A stretch of 64,000 nt of DNA from Gambelia wislizenii (GCA_030847615.1 JAUMIR010000003.1:288666265-288730264), one strand, 5' to 3'; shown: positions 34,188-45,233, numbered from the stretch's first letter. Numbers and translations are program-made. Notes: generated by a model from the sequence alone, not told the origin.

Positions 34188-37100
34188 ATGGGGGAGGGAG
34201 ACAGTATTCTGGAAGGCAAAAGGGCTGGAGAAAATAGTCAAACCATCATAGAGGGAACAAGGCAAACAGCGCAAGGACCCAACAGTGGGAGGCAAAAAAA
34301 CTTGCACAGGGAGCAAGTAAAGGGAACACATGGTCTCAGATGTCTCTACACTAATGCACAGAGCATGGGAAATAAGCAAGATGAACTTGAACTTCTTGCA
34401 CTACAAAACAAATATGATATAATAGGCATTACTGAAACCTGGTGGGACGAGTCTCATGATTGGAATGTAGGAATAGAGGGGTATAACTTTTATAGGAGAA
34501 ACAGGCCAAACAGGAAAGGAGGAGGAATAGCATTATATGTCAGGGATATTTACACCAGTGAAGTGATCCATGACATCAATACTGGAAGCCAGGTGGAGAG
34601 CATCTGGATAAAAATTAAAGGGGAGGGAAACAACAGGGATGTTATTGTGGGACTCTACTACAGACCCCCAAATCAGACGGAGGAATTGGATGTTGCCTTT
34701 CTAGAACAGATGAACATACATGCAGAAAGGAGAGATGTAGTAGTGATGGGTGACTTCAACTATCCTGATATTTGCTGGCAATCTAACTCAGCCAAAACTA
34801 CAAGGTCTAGCAAATTCCTTACATGCCTGGAAGACAATTTCATGGTCCAAAAGGTGGAAGAGGCAACAAGGGGGTCAGCTATTTTAGATCTGATCCTAAC
34901 CAACAGAGACGATCTGGTTAATGGGGTGCAAGTGGTGGGATCCTTAGGTGAGAGTGATCATGTTCTCCTGGAGTTTGTTATACAATGGAAAGGAGAAGCC
35001 AGGCATAGTCAGACACGTATTCTTGACTTTAGGAGAGCTGATTTCAATAAACTCAGGGAAATACTGGGGATGATCCCATGGTCAAGAATACTAAAAGAGA
35101 AGGGACCTCAAGACGGATGGGACTTTCTCAAAAGGGAGATACTGAAGGCACAATTTCAAACAGTACCATTGAGGAAGAAAAATGGGAGGTGTCTCAAGAA
35201 ACCAGGATGGATGACTAAAGAACTTTCAATGGAGCTAAGTTTCAAACGGAACATGTATAGGAAATGGAAAAAGGGGGAAATCACCAAAGAAGAATTCAAA
35301 CAGATAGCGAACACGTGTAGGAGTAAAGTCAGAAAAGCTAAAGCGCAGAATGAGCTCAGGCTTGCTAGGGAGGTTAAGAACAATAAAAAGGGGTTTTTTG
35401 GGTATGTCCGCAGCAAAAGGAGGAAGAAGGAAATGATAGGGCCGCTACGTGGAGAAGATGGCAAAATGCTAACAGGGGACAGAGAAAAGGCAGAATTACT
35501 CAACACCTTCTTTGCCTCAGTGTTTTCAGAAAAGGAAAAGGAGGACCAACCTGAGGAGAATGGAACAGAGGACACAATAGGGGAAATCCAGCTCAAAATA
35601 AGTAAAGAGGTAGTACAGGAATACCTTCTTAATCTAAATGAATTTAAATCTCCAGGACCAGATGAACTACATCCAAGAGTATTAAAAGAGCTGGCAAATA
35701 TAATCTCGGAGCCATTGGCAATAATATTTGAGAACTCCTGGAGAACAGGAGAAGTCCCAGCAGACTGGAGGAGGGCAAACGTTGTTCCCATCTTCAAAAA
35801 GGGGAAAAAAGAGGATCCCAACAACTATCGTCCAGTTAGTCTGACATCAATACCAGGGAAGATTCTAGAACAGATCATTAAACAGAGAGTCTGTGAACAT
35901 TTAGAAGGCAATGCCATCATCACAAAAAGTCAGCATGGGTTTCAGAGAAACAAGTCATGCCAGACTAATCTGATCTCTTTTTTTGATAAAGTTACCAGCT
36001 TGGTAGATGAAGGGAATGCTGTGGACATTGCATACCTTGATTTCAGTAAGGCCTTTGACAAGGTTCCCCATGACATTCTTGCAAACAAGCTTGTAGAATG
36101 TGGACTAGACAAGTTAACTGTTCAATGGATTTGTAATTGGTTGACCGGCCGAACCCAAAGGGTGCTCAGCAGTGGCTCCTCTTCGTCTTGGAAAGATGTG
36201 ACCAGTGGGGTGCCACAGGGTTCTGTCCTGGGCCCAGTGCTATTCAACATCTTTATCAATGACTTAGATGAGGGAATTAGGGGCATACTTATCAAATTTG
36301 CAGATGACACCAAATTGGGAGGAGTAGCTAATACCCTAGAGGACAGGATCAAAATTCAGAATGACCTGGATAGACTGGAGAGCTGGGCCAAAGCTAACAA
36401 AATGAAATTCAATACGGAGAAATGTAAAGTACTGCATTTAGGGCGGAAAAATGAAATGCATAAATATAGGATGGGAGAGACCTGGCTGAATGAGACTACG
36501 TGCGAAAGGGATCTAGGAATCCTAGTAGACCACAAGTTGAACATGAGCCAACAGTGTGATGCGGCAGCTAAAAAGGCCAATGCAATTTTGGGCTGCATCA
36601 ATAGAAGTATAGTGTCTAGATCAAGGGAAGTAATAGTGCCACTCTATTCTGCCTTGGTCAGACCTCACTTAGAATACTGTGTCCAGTTCTGGGCACCACA
36701 ATTCAGAAAGGATATTGACAAATTGGAGCGTGTCCAGAGAAGGGCAACTAAAATGGTGAAAGGTCTGGAAACAATGCCTTATGAGGAGAGACTTAGGGAG
36801 CTGGGTATGTTTAGCCTGGAAAAAAGACGGTTTAGAGGCGATATGATAGCCCTGTTTAAGTATTTGAAGGGATGTCACGCTGAGGATGGAGCAGGCTTGT
36901 TTTCTGCTGCTCCAGAGACTGGAACACGGAGCAATGGGTGCAAGCTCCAGGAACAGAGATTCCACCTCAACATGAGGAGGAACTTTTTGACAGTAAGAGC
37001 TGTTCGGCAGTGGAACACACTCCCTCGGAGCGTGGTGGGGTCTCCTTCCTTGGAGGTCTTTAAACAGAGGCTGGATGGCCATCTGTCGGGGATGCTTTGA
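34188..37100 (+). CDS. CR1 ORF2: endonuclease and reverse transcriptase (970 aa)
   Basis: This is the target-primed reverse transcription enzyme of CR1. I place the start at ATG 34188, five bases after the ORF1 stop; the frame is open from 34029 but the first 53 codons overlap ORF1. The apurinic-like endonuclease spans about residues 48-260: NAQS at 56-59, ITETWW at 81-86, GDFN at 188-191 and SDH at 256-258. The reverse transcriptase follows, with YLDFSKAFDKVPH, SGVPQGSVLGPVLFNIFIND and the catalytic FADD near residue 704. The C-terminal part has [13 protein letters not shown] and ends HLSGML. Length and domain order are normal for CR1, and no stop or frameshift interrupts it. Confidence 0.92.
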   Translation: MGEGDSILEGKRAGENSQTIIEGTRQTAQGPNSGRQKNLHREQVKGTHGLRCLYTNAQSMGNKQDELELLALQNKYDIIGITETWWDESHDWNVGIEGYNFYRRNRPNRKGGGIALYVRDIYTSEVIHDINTGSQVESIWIKIKGEGNNRDVIVGLYYRPPNQTEELDVAFLEQMNIHAERRDVVVMGDFNYPDICWQSNSAKTTRSSKFLTCLEDNFMVQKVEEATRGSAILDLILTNRDDLVNGVQVVGSLGESDHVLLEFVIQWKGEARHSQTRILDFRRADFNKLREILGMIPWSRILKEKGPQDGWDFLKREILKAQFQTVPLRKKNGRCLKKPGWMTKELSMELSFKRNMYRKWKKGEITKEEFKQIANTCRSKVRKAKAQNELRLAREVKNNKKGFFGYVRSKRRKKEMIGPLRGEDGKMLTGDREKAELLNTFFASVFSEKEKEDQPEENGTEDTIGEIQLKISKEVVQEYLLNLNEFKSPGPDELHPRVLKELANIISEPLAIIFENSWRTGEVPADWRRANVVPIFKKGKKEDPNNYRPVSLTSIPGKILEQIIKQRVCEHLEGNAIITKSQHGFQRNKSCQTNLISFFDKVTSLVDEGNAVDIAYLDFSKAFDKVPHDILANKLVECGLDKLTVQWICNWLTGRTQRVLSSGSSSSWKDVTSGVPQGSVLGPVLFNIFINDLDEGIRGILIKFADDTKLGGVANTLEDRIKIQNDLDRLESWAKANKMKFNTEKCKVLHLGRKNEMHKYRMGETWLNETTCERDLGILVDHKLNMSQQCDAAAKKANAILGCINRSIVSRSREVIVPLYSALVRPHLEYCVQFWAPQFRKDIDKLERVQRRATKMVKGLETMPYEERLRELGMFSLEKRRFRGDMIALFKYLKGCHAEDGAGLFSAAPETGTRSNGCKLQEQRFHLNMRRNFLTVRAVRQWNTLPRSVVGSPSLEVFKQRLDGHLSGML

Positions 37101-37185
37101 TTGTGATTTCCTGCGTGGCAGGGGGGTTGGACTGGATGGCCCTCGTGGTCTCTTCCAACTCTGCAATTCTATGATTCTATGATTG

Positions 37186-39567
37186 ATTACGCTTTAGTTT
37201 CAGTTGCCCTTGTCAATTTTATAGTTAGATTCTCTGTGGGTACTAGGCTTGATAGTGATCATCTTCCTCTTTCCCTCTCCTTTGAGATCTCCTCTAATAT
37301 TCATTCCCAGACACAACCTCATTTTACTGATTCAGCCATGGTGCTTAGACAGAAAAGGCTATGGTGGACAGAAAATCTCCATGGAGAGATTTCAGTGCTC
37401 CTTAATTCAGCATTGTGTCTGGGGCTTAAAAACCAGATCATTGAGTCGCAAGATGTGCAGGATGCCCTCGAGAATTACTCTCAGCTCCTCATGATATTGG
37501 CAACATTGTTGAGGTGCACAGAGAGGAGGCCTAGAAACTTTAAGCACAAAGGTTCAGCCCCCTGGTTTGATAAAGCCTGTGCTGAAGCTAGAAGTCACCT
37601 AAGGAATAAGTACATCCAATATAGGAGAGATAATTGCCAGACATTGCCTCAATCCTATTATACCACCAGAAGATGTTATAAATCACTCTTGGCAAGGAAA
37701 AAGAAAGAGGCAATTCAAAGGCAATGGACATCATTGATAAACTTTTCCTTACAAAAAAACACCAAGCTCTTCTGGGCCACAGTTACAGGGATGATAGGAA
37801 ACATTGGTGGCTCTCCTCCTTGTAACATCCCCAGAAATGTATGGGAGGATTATTTTTCCACATTGTATAGAGACAGCGGGGATCAGGTTTCTGTTATTCC
37901 CAATGAGCTGAATTCATCCCCTCTAAATTGCTTAGTTACTCCCCAGTGGCCCCCTGTATCTCAAGAAGAATTAAAGATGTTAATTACTCAGCTTAAAACT
38001 GGAAAAGCCCCAGGGCCTGATTTAATCTTGCCTGAGCTTTTGAAAGCAAACATCTCATGGTGGGCACCCCTACTTGCCTCCCTTTTTACCCTCATTAATC
38101 AGACAGCCAGAATACCTCCTAGCTGGTCAAAAGCGATTATAATCCCTATTTACAAGAAGGGAGTTAAGAATGATCCATCCAACTACTGTCCTATTAGTTT
38201 ACTTTCTGTTGTGGGTAAACTCTACGGCCGATTTCTCAACAACCGTCTTCCGAATGGATAGAGAATGAGAACGTTATCAGCGATGAACAAATTGGCTTCA
38301 GAAAGGGTAGGTCAACCTACGATCATTGCCTGGTCTTGAATCACCTGGCTGAGAAATATTCTAACTCCCAAAGTAAGGGTTTATATGCTGCATTCATTGA
38401 TCTGAAATCAGCTTTTGATTTAATCCCAAGAGAGAGATTATGGATCAAGCTTCTCGCCTCTTCTATGGACAGGAGATTATTATGGCTGATTATGAATCTG
38501 TATAGAAACACGACTATACAAGTGAGATGTGGTATTGAGGGTAATCTCACAAAATCAATTCCTGCCAACAAGGGTGTGCGTCAAGGTTGTATATCGGCAC
38601 CTTTACTATTCAACTTATATCTTAATGATCTTTCAGCCCTTATCACCTCAGAATCCCGTCACCCACCCAAACTGGGCTCAGCTAGTATTCCTTTATTGCT
38701 GTATGCAGACGATGCAGTTCTCCTGTCATTTACCAAAACAAATGCTGAGAGTTTTAGGGGGGTACTGTGAAGAAAACTGCTTAACCATCAATTATAGTAA
38801 ATCCAAAATCATGGTTTTCTCCAAGAATCAAAGTCGGTCCAATTGGGTCATAAACGGACACAAGTTAGAGCAAGTTAAACACTTCAAGTATTTAGGAGTA
38901 ATATTCCAATCATTGTGTGGCTGGGTATCCCAGCGGTCCGCTGCTATTCAGTCAGCAAATAACAGTGCTAAGGCATTAGTTCGGTTTTTTCACACTAAAG
39001 GAGGCCAATTTTTACCAGTAGCACTCAGGGTTTTCCAGGCCAAGGTCTTGCCACAATTGTTATTTGGCATACCTCTTTGGATCCTAGGTTTTTCTTCAGC
39101 ATTAGAACGGATTCTTTCAACATACCTTCGGAAATTATTTGGAGTACCCAATTGTGTTCCATCAGCCTTTTTACGGCTTGAAGCGGGTTATCATTCAGTT
39201 GAATGTACTGCCTGGATGTGGGCCCGAAAGTATTGGCTTAAACTTTTCTATGTTGGCCCTGTGTTAGGATATTTGTATTTTGTAATGAAAGACAATTATA
39301 CCACCCTTTGGTCTAAAAATATCAAGGAAAAATTGCAGAGAATAGGCTTTTCAAACAACTTCCTTATTACATATGATCTGCCTAGGGCCCCAGCAGATTC
39401 TGGTTTGCCGTATAAAAGATATTGATATACAATATTCTTTATCCTCTGCCCGCACCACTTGTTCTCCCATCAGTTTAGGATTGCAGTTTAATTTTGAGAG
39501 GATGGCACATTATTTACAAAATCTGACCATCTCAAAATATCGAGCTGTGTTTACTAAAGCAAGATTC
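37186..39567 (+). pseudogene. Outer LINE endonuclease end and reverse transcriptase
   Basis: The frame resumes with DYALVSVALVNF, then DSDHLPLSLSFE (the SDH of the endonuclease), then the reverse transcriptase: GKAPGPDLI, PSWSKAIIIPIYKKG, NDPSNYCPISLLS. A frameshift near 38255 moves to another frame: IGFRKGRSTYDHCLVL, then AAFIDLKSAFDLIPRERLW, KGVRQGCISAPLLFNLYLND and LLYADDAVLLS with the catalytic ADD. A second shift lies near 38755 (INYSKSKIMVFSKN, then LGVIFQSLCGW) and a third near 39410. It is cut at FTKARF by the L1 insertion. Confidence 0.85.
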
Positions 39568-40557
39568 TTTTTTTAATATATATATATATTTATTTAACGT
39601 TTTCACACAAAACATACTTCCAACATTGCTACATTTCCACAAAAAAAAATAAAATAAAGGATTCTTCTCTTATATTCTAATCATTTGTGTCAATGTTGCA
39701 TCTGTCTATTCTCATTTATTCATACAGCTTTCCTCTGTTCCTTCCCCCCTTATAGACCTCCCTTGTTATGCTCCTCCCGCCGGGATTATTAAATTAGTTT
39801 TATCTTCCACACTTCGGATTTCCTTTGTCATCACTTAAGCTCTTTACTTATCTTCTATCTTCCTTTTACTTTCTTTACGTCCATCTCCCCTTTCCAACTT
39901 TTCTTTAGTAATCATCTCCCTCCGTTGCTGTTCACTCTAATTCCAAAGTTCAGTAATCATTAATCACTACTATTTTATCTACTTCTCCAGTAATTTACAA
40001 TTGGTGCCCATTCTTCTTCCACTTGATCTACACATCTTCCATTTATTATATGAGTCAATATGTCATTGTCTTTCATATCCAACAGTTTATTTATCCATTC
40101 TTCTGTTAATGGTGCCTCTGTATTTTTCCATTTAGAAGCTATCTTAATTCTAGCTGTCGTAACTGCATATAATATGATACGGCCATATTTCTTTTCATCT
40201 TCCTTCTTAACTGATGTCATGATATTCAACAAGTAAATTTTTGGATCCATTGGGTATTCTATTTTAAGAATTTTTAAAATTGTTTTGTGCACCTTTTTCC
40301 AAAATGACTTTATAATGGGGCAATTCCACCACATGTGAAATAGTGACCCTACCTCTTTTGCATACCTCCAGCATTTCTTCTCTTTTAATTTATATATTTT
40401 ACTTATTTTACTTATTTATATATTTTACTTAGTTTAAGTGGGGTGAGATACCACCTATGGACAACTTTCAAGTAATTTTCTTTTAATTCTTGTGAGGCTG
40501 AAAAGGTATTAGTTTTCCTCCATGCTACTCCATGCCACCCAGGATTTAAGCAGGAAG
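39568..40557 (-). mobile_element. L1 LINE 3' end, 5'-truncated
   Basis: The 990-bp insertion has a 16-bp target duplication TACTAAAGCAAGATTC (39552-39567 and 40558-40573). On the plus strand it begins with T-rich and (AT)n sequence, the complement of the poly(A) tail. The minus-strand frame 40334-39975 reads MWWNCPIIKSFWKKV, then EEEWAPIVNYW, matching the C-terminal end of vertebrate L1 ORF2 proteins. Confidence 0.88.
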
Positions 40558-40573
40558 TACTAAAGCAAGATTC

Positions 40574-40897
40574 AATGTTATCCCCTCTGCCTTGCCAGAA
40601 GGCCACTTTAAGGGAACTCCCTACCATGAACGGGTCTATCCTTGTGGTGAAGGTTCTGTTGAGTGCCTAGAGCATGTCCTATTTTTCTGTATTTTTTACA
40701 GGGATGAGAGGCTAAGATTAATTTCACCCCTTTTGCATAAGTTTCCAGGTAGGCCAATCAATTGGTACCTGGTGTATCTGTTAAAAGATTCTGAGAAGAG
40801 TAAAACAGAAACAGTGGCTAAGTTTCTCCTTTCTGCTGTTAAAACTCGTAAGATCATGACCCATGTAAAACAAACAGCCCCGTCTATTGCTCTTTAA
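40574..40897 (+). pseudogene. Outer LINE C-terminal coding end
   Basis: It continues directly from the codons before the L1 insertion: PEGHFKGTPYHERVYPCGEG, then VECLEHVLFFCIFYRDERL (zinc-binding-like C..EH..C), then FPGRPINWYLVYLLKD, then FLLSAVKTRKIM, ending at the stop at 40895-40897. Confidence 0.8.
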
Positions 40898-40981
40898 ATA
40901 CCCATATACATTTCCATCTTGTCCCAGTCTCATATGGACTAGTATCACCTAATGTATTTGTAAGTGACTTAGTATATGCAT

Positions 40982-41381
40982 GCCGTCGTACTACTCTACG
41001 GTGAACTCACCACGGGTCAGCGTAAGAGGGGCGCTCCAAAAAAGCGATACAAGGACTCCCTGAAACGGCATCTCAGGCTTGGCCAAATTGATCACCAACA
41101 GTGGTCCGCCCTGGCCTCACATTGGGAGGCATGGAGACGCACTATCCACAATGCTGCAGCCTTATTTGAGAACTCACGACGAACAAGTCTTGAAGAGAAA
41201 CGACAACGCAGAAAGAATCACAACCCAAAAACATCACCCAAGGAGACCTTCTGCTGTGCTTTTTGCAACCGGACTTGTTTATCTCGGATTGGCCTTTTTA
41301 GTCATCAGCGCGCTTGCAGAAAGCGCGGGATGAGTCCTTCCTGAATCTTCGTTTGCGAAGAAAAGCCAGAGAGAGAGAGAG
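40982..41381 (+). mobile_element. Zinc-finger LINE 3' end with target duplication
   Basis: The 400-bp insertion is flanked by AGTATATGCAT at 40971-40981 and 41382-41392. It encodes YGELTTGQRKRGAPKKRYKD, then HQQWSALASHWEAWRRT, then a C2H2 finger CAFCNRTCLSRIGLFSHQRA plus C. After the stop come the hairpin CTTCGTTTGCGAAG, AAAAGCCAGAG and a (GA)n tail. It is the same family as 22114-23285, 7725-7750 and 50659-50689. The coding part is intact from the truncation point to the stop. Confidence 0.88.
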
Positions 41382-41552
41382 AGTATATGCATATATGTAT
41401 GTACATATGTACGCAGTACGAGTATGTCATGAATGTTTGTTTATAATGTTATTTTAGCACGTTTTATATGTTTTATATGTATTGTGATGCCTAATGGCCT
41501 GTTGGTTGAAATAAAGGTATGTTGTTGTAGAACTTACACAATTATCTTTAAA

Positions 41553-42689
41553 GTGCTGGGGTTCCTTTCACATTAAACAAGTATAGCACTGATTCCACTT
41601 GAATTGCTGTGGCAACACCCAATGGAATCCTAAGATGTGTAGTTTGGAGAGACGCTAGAACCTCTGTGGTTGAGAATTCTAACACTGTTCCATAAACTGC
41701 AAATCCCAATTAGATGTTGACATGGCAATTCAAGTGGAATATAGTACCATAATTATGTTGCACTGAAGGGCTCCAGGCCAAAAATCTTGCTTCTTTCCTC
41801 CCAGACACATACCCTCAATCTGTCCCAATTTGGCAGGGACAGTCGTGATTAATCCTGTCATCCCATTTTAACAACTGCTTTTAAAATGTTCCAGTTTCTG
41901 TTTCCACTACTCCAGCGTTGGTTTATTTCAATTGCTGCTCAATGAGTTGAAAGTGCAAAAATAGTTTGTACTCAGTTTGTAGTTTGTACTCAGTAGGATG
42001 GAGAGGAATGGGCAGAATCTTGCTGTTCCCTGTAGGTTCAGGAAAAAAATAAACTGCTGCAGCCTCTCCTAACTTGTGTATTCTTTTGCCTTCTTGATGA
42101 CACTCTGCAGTTGCTTGGCCACAACATATGCTGGTTTTTATCTGTGAAATATTGGAGAGTAGGCACACATTTTTGACACTAGTTTAGTTGTTCAGAGTAT
42201 TTATATTCCACCGTTTAACCACAAAAGTTCTCAGAGTGGCCTACAATTATTTTTTTCCATAGTTCCCTGTCCTCTGACTTATAATCTAAATAAGACCTGA
42301 CACACAAGGAAAAGGGAAGTTAAATGAAGCAGTTCCTGGCTGCTCTCCTTCTCCCTCAGAGGCCATAGTAATGGCAGTTGGAACACAGAGGGAGAGGCTC
42401 TCAGCCTTGTGGCCCAGACATGATGGAATTGTGCCTGGCTGTTCTTGTTCTCTCTCATAGGGCCATCAATGGCAGTTGGAACATGAAGAGATGGGCTTCC
42501 ACCAGCTGCTGGAGCCAAGGCAGATATTAGGGCTGTCTTTTCCTGTGTGTTTTATTGCATTTTTATAAGTGTTCCATAATCTACTCAGAGAATTTTGCTC
42601 TTAGGTAGATTAAAATAATAAATAAAGTGGGGAATAGAAGAAATGCAAAGAAGCTGTTGTGAGTGCTCAAAAGCAAACCCCTCCTGATG
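41553..42689. other. Intergenic stretch with MITE and local duplication, no gene
   Basis: A palindromic MITE is listed at 41584. Around 42325-42500 an imperfect direct repeat of about 95 bp occurs ('ggccatagtaatggcagttg' against 'gggccatcaatggcagttgg'). A possible L2 tail lies at 42190-42255. No coding signal. Confidence 0.45.
41584..41750. mobile_element. Palindromic MITE, divergent
   Basis: ATTCCACTTGAATTGC on the left and its complement GCAATTCAAGTGGAAT on the right are perfect inverted repeats. The interior has 'tggaatcctaagatgtgtag' and, inverted, 'ctgcaaatccca'. Confidence 0.65.
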
Positions 42690-43365
42690 CTCAAAGGTGG
42701 TAGCCAGCAAATGCATATTGTACTTACTTGATTCTGTCCAGCAAGGACCCAAGTGTCATGAAAGGCAGGGACAAAAGAATAGTCAGTTTATAACAGATAG
42801 GCAGATATATCATTCTGGAATGCCAGGGACAAAGAAGGATGCAAAGAAAGGAGCAATGCTGGAAACCTTTGAACTGCTCCTCACAGAATGTGTTCTTTAC
42901 CATGTTATTCATGAAACAAACAGAGAACACTGTATATTCAGGGTACAGAATGAGTGGAACCCAGCCATACCAAAGTGGAAGCCACTTAATATCACCAAGA
43001 TGAAGGCATACATTGGCCTACCAGTCCTGGTGATAGGGTATCATGGACAACACGAAGCTGTAGAGGAAATGTAGCATCCAGTCTAAAGGTATTGCCACTT
43101 CAGGGCAACAATAGGCCTGAAGAGATTTTGTGCTCTCACAAGGAACTTGAGCTTCAACAATGGAGGAACAAGAATAATGCAAAGAGTCACTAAGGAACTG
43201 GCTCCCTTTCAAAACATGTAGACTGTTGAGCAACTTCCAATGTGATCCACATCTAGGACAGATCTAATCACTAATGAATAGCTGTTTGAGTTCAGAGATG
43301 CATGCCCATTCCAGCAGTATATATCAAAGAAACCAGTAACATATGACATAAAAGGGTGGTAGTCC
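42690..43365 (+). pseudogene. piggyBac-type transposase relic
   Basis: The plus-strand translation keeps, across several stops and shifts, an ordered series of piggyBac (DDE_Tnp_1_7) blocks. These are VIHETNREHC...WNPAIPKWKPLNITKMKAYIGL, then RFCALTRNLSFN, then DLITNE (normally a conserved LSIDE-like site), then FQQYISKKPVTYDIKGW. The longest open part is 42697-43074. It is heavily decayed and cut by the BovB insertion on its right. Confidence 0.65.
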
Positions 43366-44250
43366 TGCAATTTTCCTTTAAATTCCTGGATCTTGTGGAA
43401 GATGTCTCTTATTCTTCCTTGCTTGTTGTCAGCCTCCATTTCCCTGCATTGGATGTTGTAGTAATTTTCTTTATCCCTGCACATTAATAGTCGTACCATT
43501 GTGTTCACGATTTTGTATCTGTTCCTGTCACTCTTTTCTTTTGCTTCTCATCTTTCCTTTACTGCTTGAAGTGTCTTGTATGTCAGCCATTGTTTCTTCT
43601 CTTTCTTTTTGGTCACTGTTAGCATTTTCTGCATTCCTCCTTTCTTATGTTCCTAGTTTCTGTCCATAATCCTTCTGGTTCCCAGTTGATTAGGCTCAGT
43701 AGTGTAAATCTATTTCTCACATTGTCTTTGAAATCTTTGAAATCTGCTGGGATGTTCTTCAGATTGTATCTTGGCGTGGTGATTGGTTTTGTGTTTTTCT
43801 TCAACTTTAATCAAATTTTTGTTATTAGTAATTCATTATCTAAGCTACAATCTGTACCTGATCTCATTTTTGCTTCAAAAATAGAGCTTCTCTATCTTTT
43901 GTTTCCAATTATGTAGTCTATCTGGTTTTTGTACTGACCATCTGGTGATGTCCATGTGTACAGCCTTCTGTCCAGTTGTATGAAGCAAGTATTTGCAATA
44001 AATAGATTGTTGGCCTCACAGAAATCTATCAGGTGCTCTCTTGCTTCATTTCTTGTTGCTAGCCCAAATTTTCCTAGAGTTTATGCCTCTGCTCTCTTCC
44101 CTACCTTTGCATTCCAATCATCTAAGATTAACATTACAGGGCCGGTTTAAGGAATTTTGCCCCCCCTGCAATGCTTTATTTTGGGGGCCCCATATGTTTA
44201 TCTCAGGTCAATGTAACCTAACCTATTCACAGTACAGGATGTTCAGATTA

Positions 44251-44487
44251 CAGTAGGACCCCCATATCCACAGATTCATTATCCATGGGACACAAAACAG
44301 CACACTTACCATAGAGTCTTCCTAGAAAATGTGTCTTCCCTAGCCATTTTTTAAGGCCCTCCAAGGCAACTCCATGGTATTTTAAACCAGAAGTCCCATT
44401 ATTTTCAATGGCGTTCACTATTATCCATGGTTTTCAGAATCCACGCCCCCCCCGAACCAATCCCCAGTGGATAAGAGGGGCCTATTG
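44251..44487. mobile_element. Pogo/Tigger-like MITE
   Basis: It starts TA/CAGTAGGACCCCCATATCCAC and ends 'gataagaggggcctattg' before TA. The interior is related to 13304-13521 ('ggcgttcactattatccatg'). Confidence 0.75.
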
Positions 44488-44602
44488 TATTACATAATTT
44501 GCCACCAATAATTTAGTTTAAAAACTATATTATAGGCACTAACATAATATTTTTTGTTTATTAGCAATTAACGTAATGGTGTAGATTTCATCAAAGAAAA
44601 GT

Positions 44603-45233
44603 AAGAGTGGACTACAAGCTGAACATGAGTTAGCAGTGTGATGCAGCAGCAAAAAATGCCAATGCGATTCTAGGCTGCATTAATAGGAGTAGTGTCTAGA
44701 TCAAGGGAAGTAATAGTATCACTCCATCCTGCTTTGGTCAGACCTCACCTGGAATGCTGTTTCCAGTTCTGGGCACAACAATTCAAGAAAGATACTGAGA
44801 AGGATGGTGGGAGGTCTGGAAGCCATTGCGCCCTATGAGGAGCAGCTTAGGGAGCTGGGTATGCTTAGCCTGGAGAAGAGAAGGTTCAGAGGTGAAGTGA
44901 TAGCCATGTTTAAATATTTGAAGGGATGTCATACTGAGGAAGGTGCAAGCTTGTTTTCTGCTGCTCCAGAGACTAGGACACGGAGATATGGGTTCACACT
45001 ACAGGAAAAGAGATTCCACCTGAATATTGAGAAGAATCTCCTGACAGTAAGAGCTGTTCGGAAGCGGAATACACTGCCTTAGAGTGTGGTGGAGTCTCCT
45101 TCTTTGGTTTTTTTTTAAAATAGGTTGGATGGTCATCTGTCAGGAATGCTTGGATTGTGTGCTCCTGCAGGGCAGAAGCCAATCAGATGGGATGGCTGTT
45201 GGGGTCCCTTCCAGCCCTATGATTTTATGATTC
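44603..45233 (+). mobile_element. CR1 LINE 3' fragment
   Basis: It matches the 36530-37180 part of the CR1 at 33246 with more decay: ELGMLSLEKRRFRGEVIAMF, then FKYLKGCHTEEGASLFSAAP. The tail ends 'ccctatgattttatgattct'. Confidence 0.9.

Larger units (their letters stand above)
33246..37180 (+). mobile_element. CR1 LINE with both ORFs open
   Basis: 3,935 bp inserted in the outer LINE with a 5-bp target duplication GATTG (33241-33245 and 37181-37185). It carries ORF1 and ORF2 without a stop, a short 3' UTR with 'ggttggactggatggccctc', and the CR1 terminal octamers ATTCTATG repeated. The left end lies at the start of ORF1, so the 5' UTR is missing and the copy would depend on an outside promoter. 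Confidence 0.92.
32698..41527 (+). mobile_element. Vingi/Jockey-like LINE, host of three nested insertions
   Basis: The element is delimited by a 25-bp direct repeat with one mismatch (32673-32697 and 41528-41552). Its own sequence is about 3.5 kb in pieces: 32698-33245, 37186-39567, 40574-40981 and 41393-41527. It encodes endonuclease, reverse transcriptase and a C-terminal region with a CxxxxxxxEHVLFFC motif. It ends in a non-coding tail with 'ttggttgaaataaaggtatg'. CR1, L1 and a zinc-finger LINE were inserted into it, each with its own target duplication. The clade call rests on motif memory and could be another Jockey/R1-group clade. Confidence 0.85.

Noticed and set aside
41346..41381. 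Hairpin as a transcription terminator
   Set aside because: A rho-independent terminator reading does not apply to vertebrate DNA, and the hairpin is always at the end of the same LINE family.
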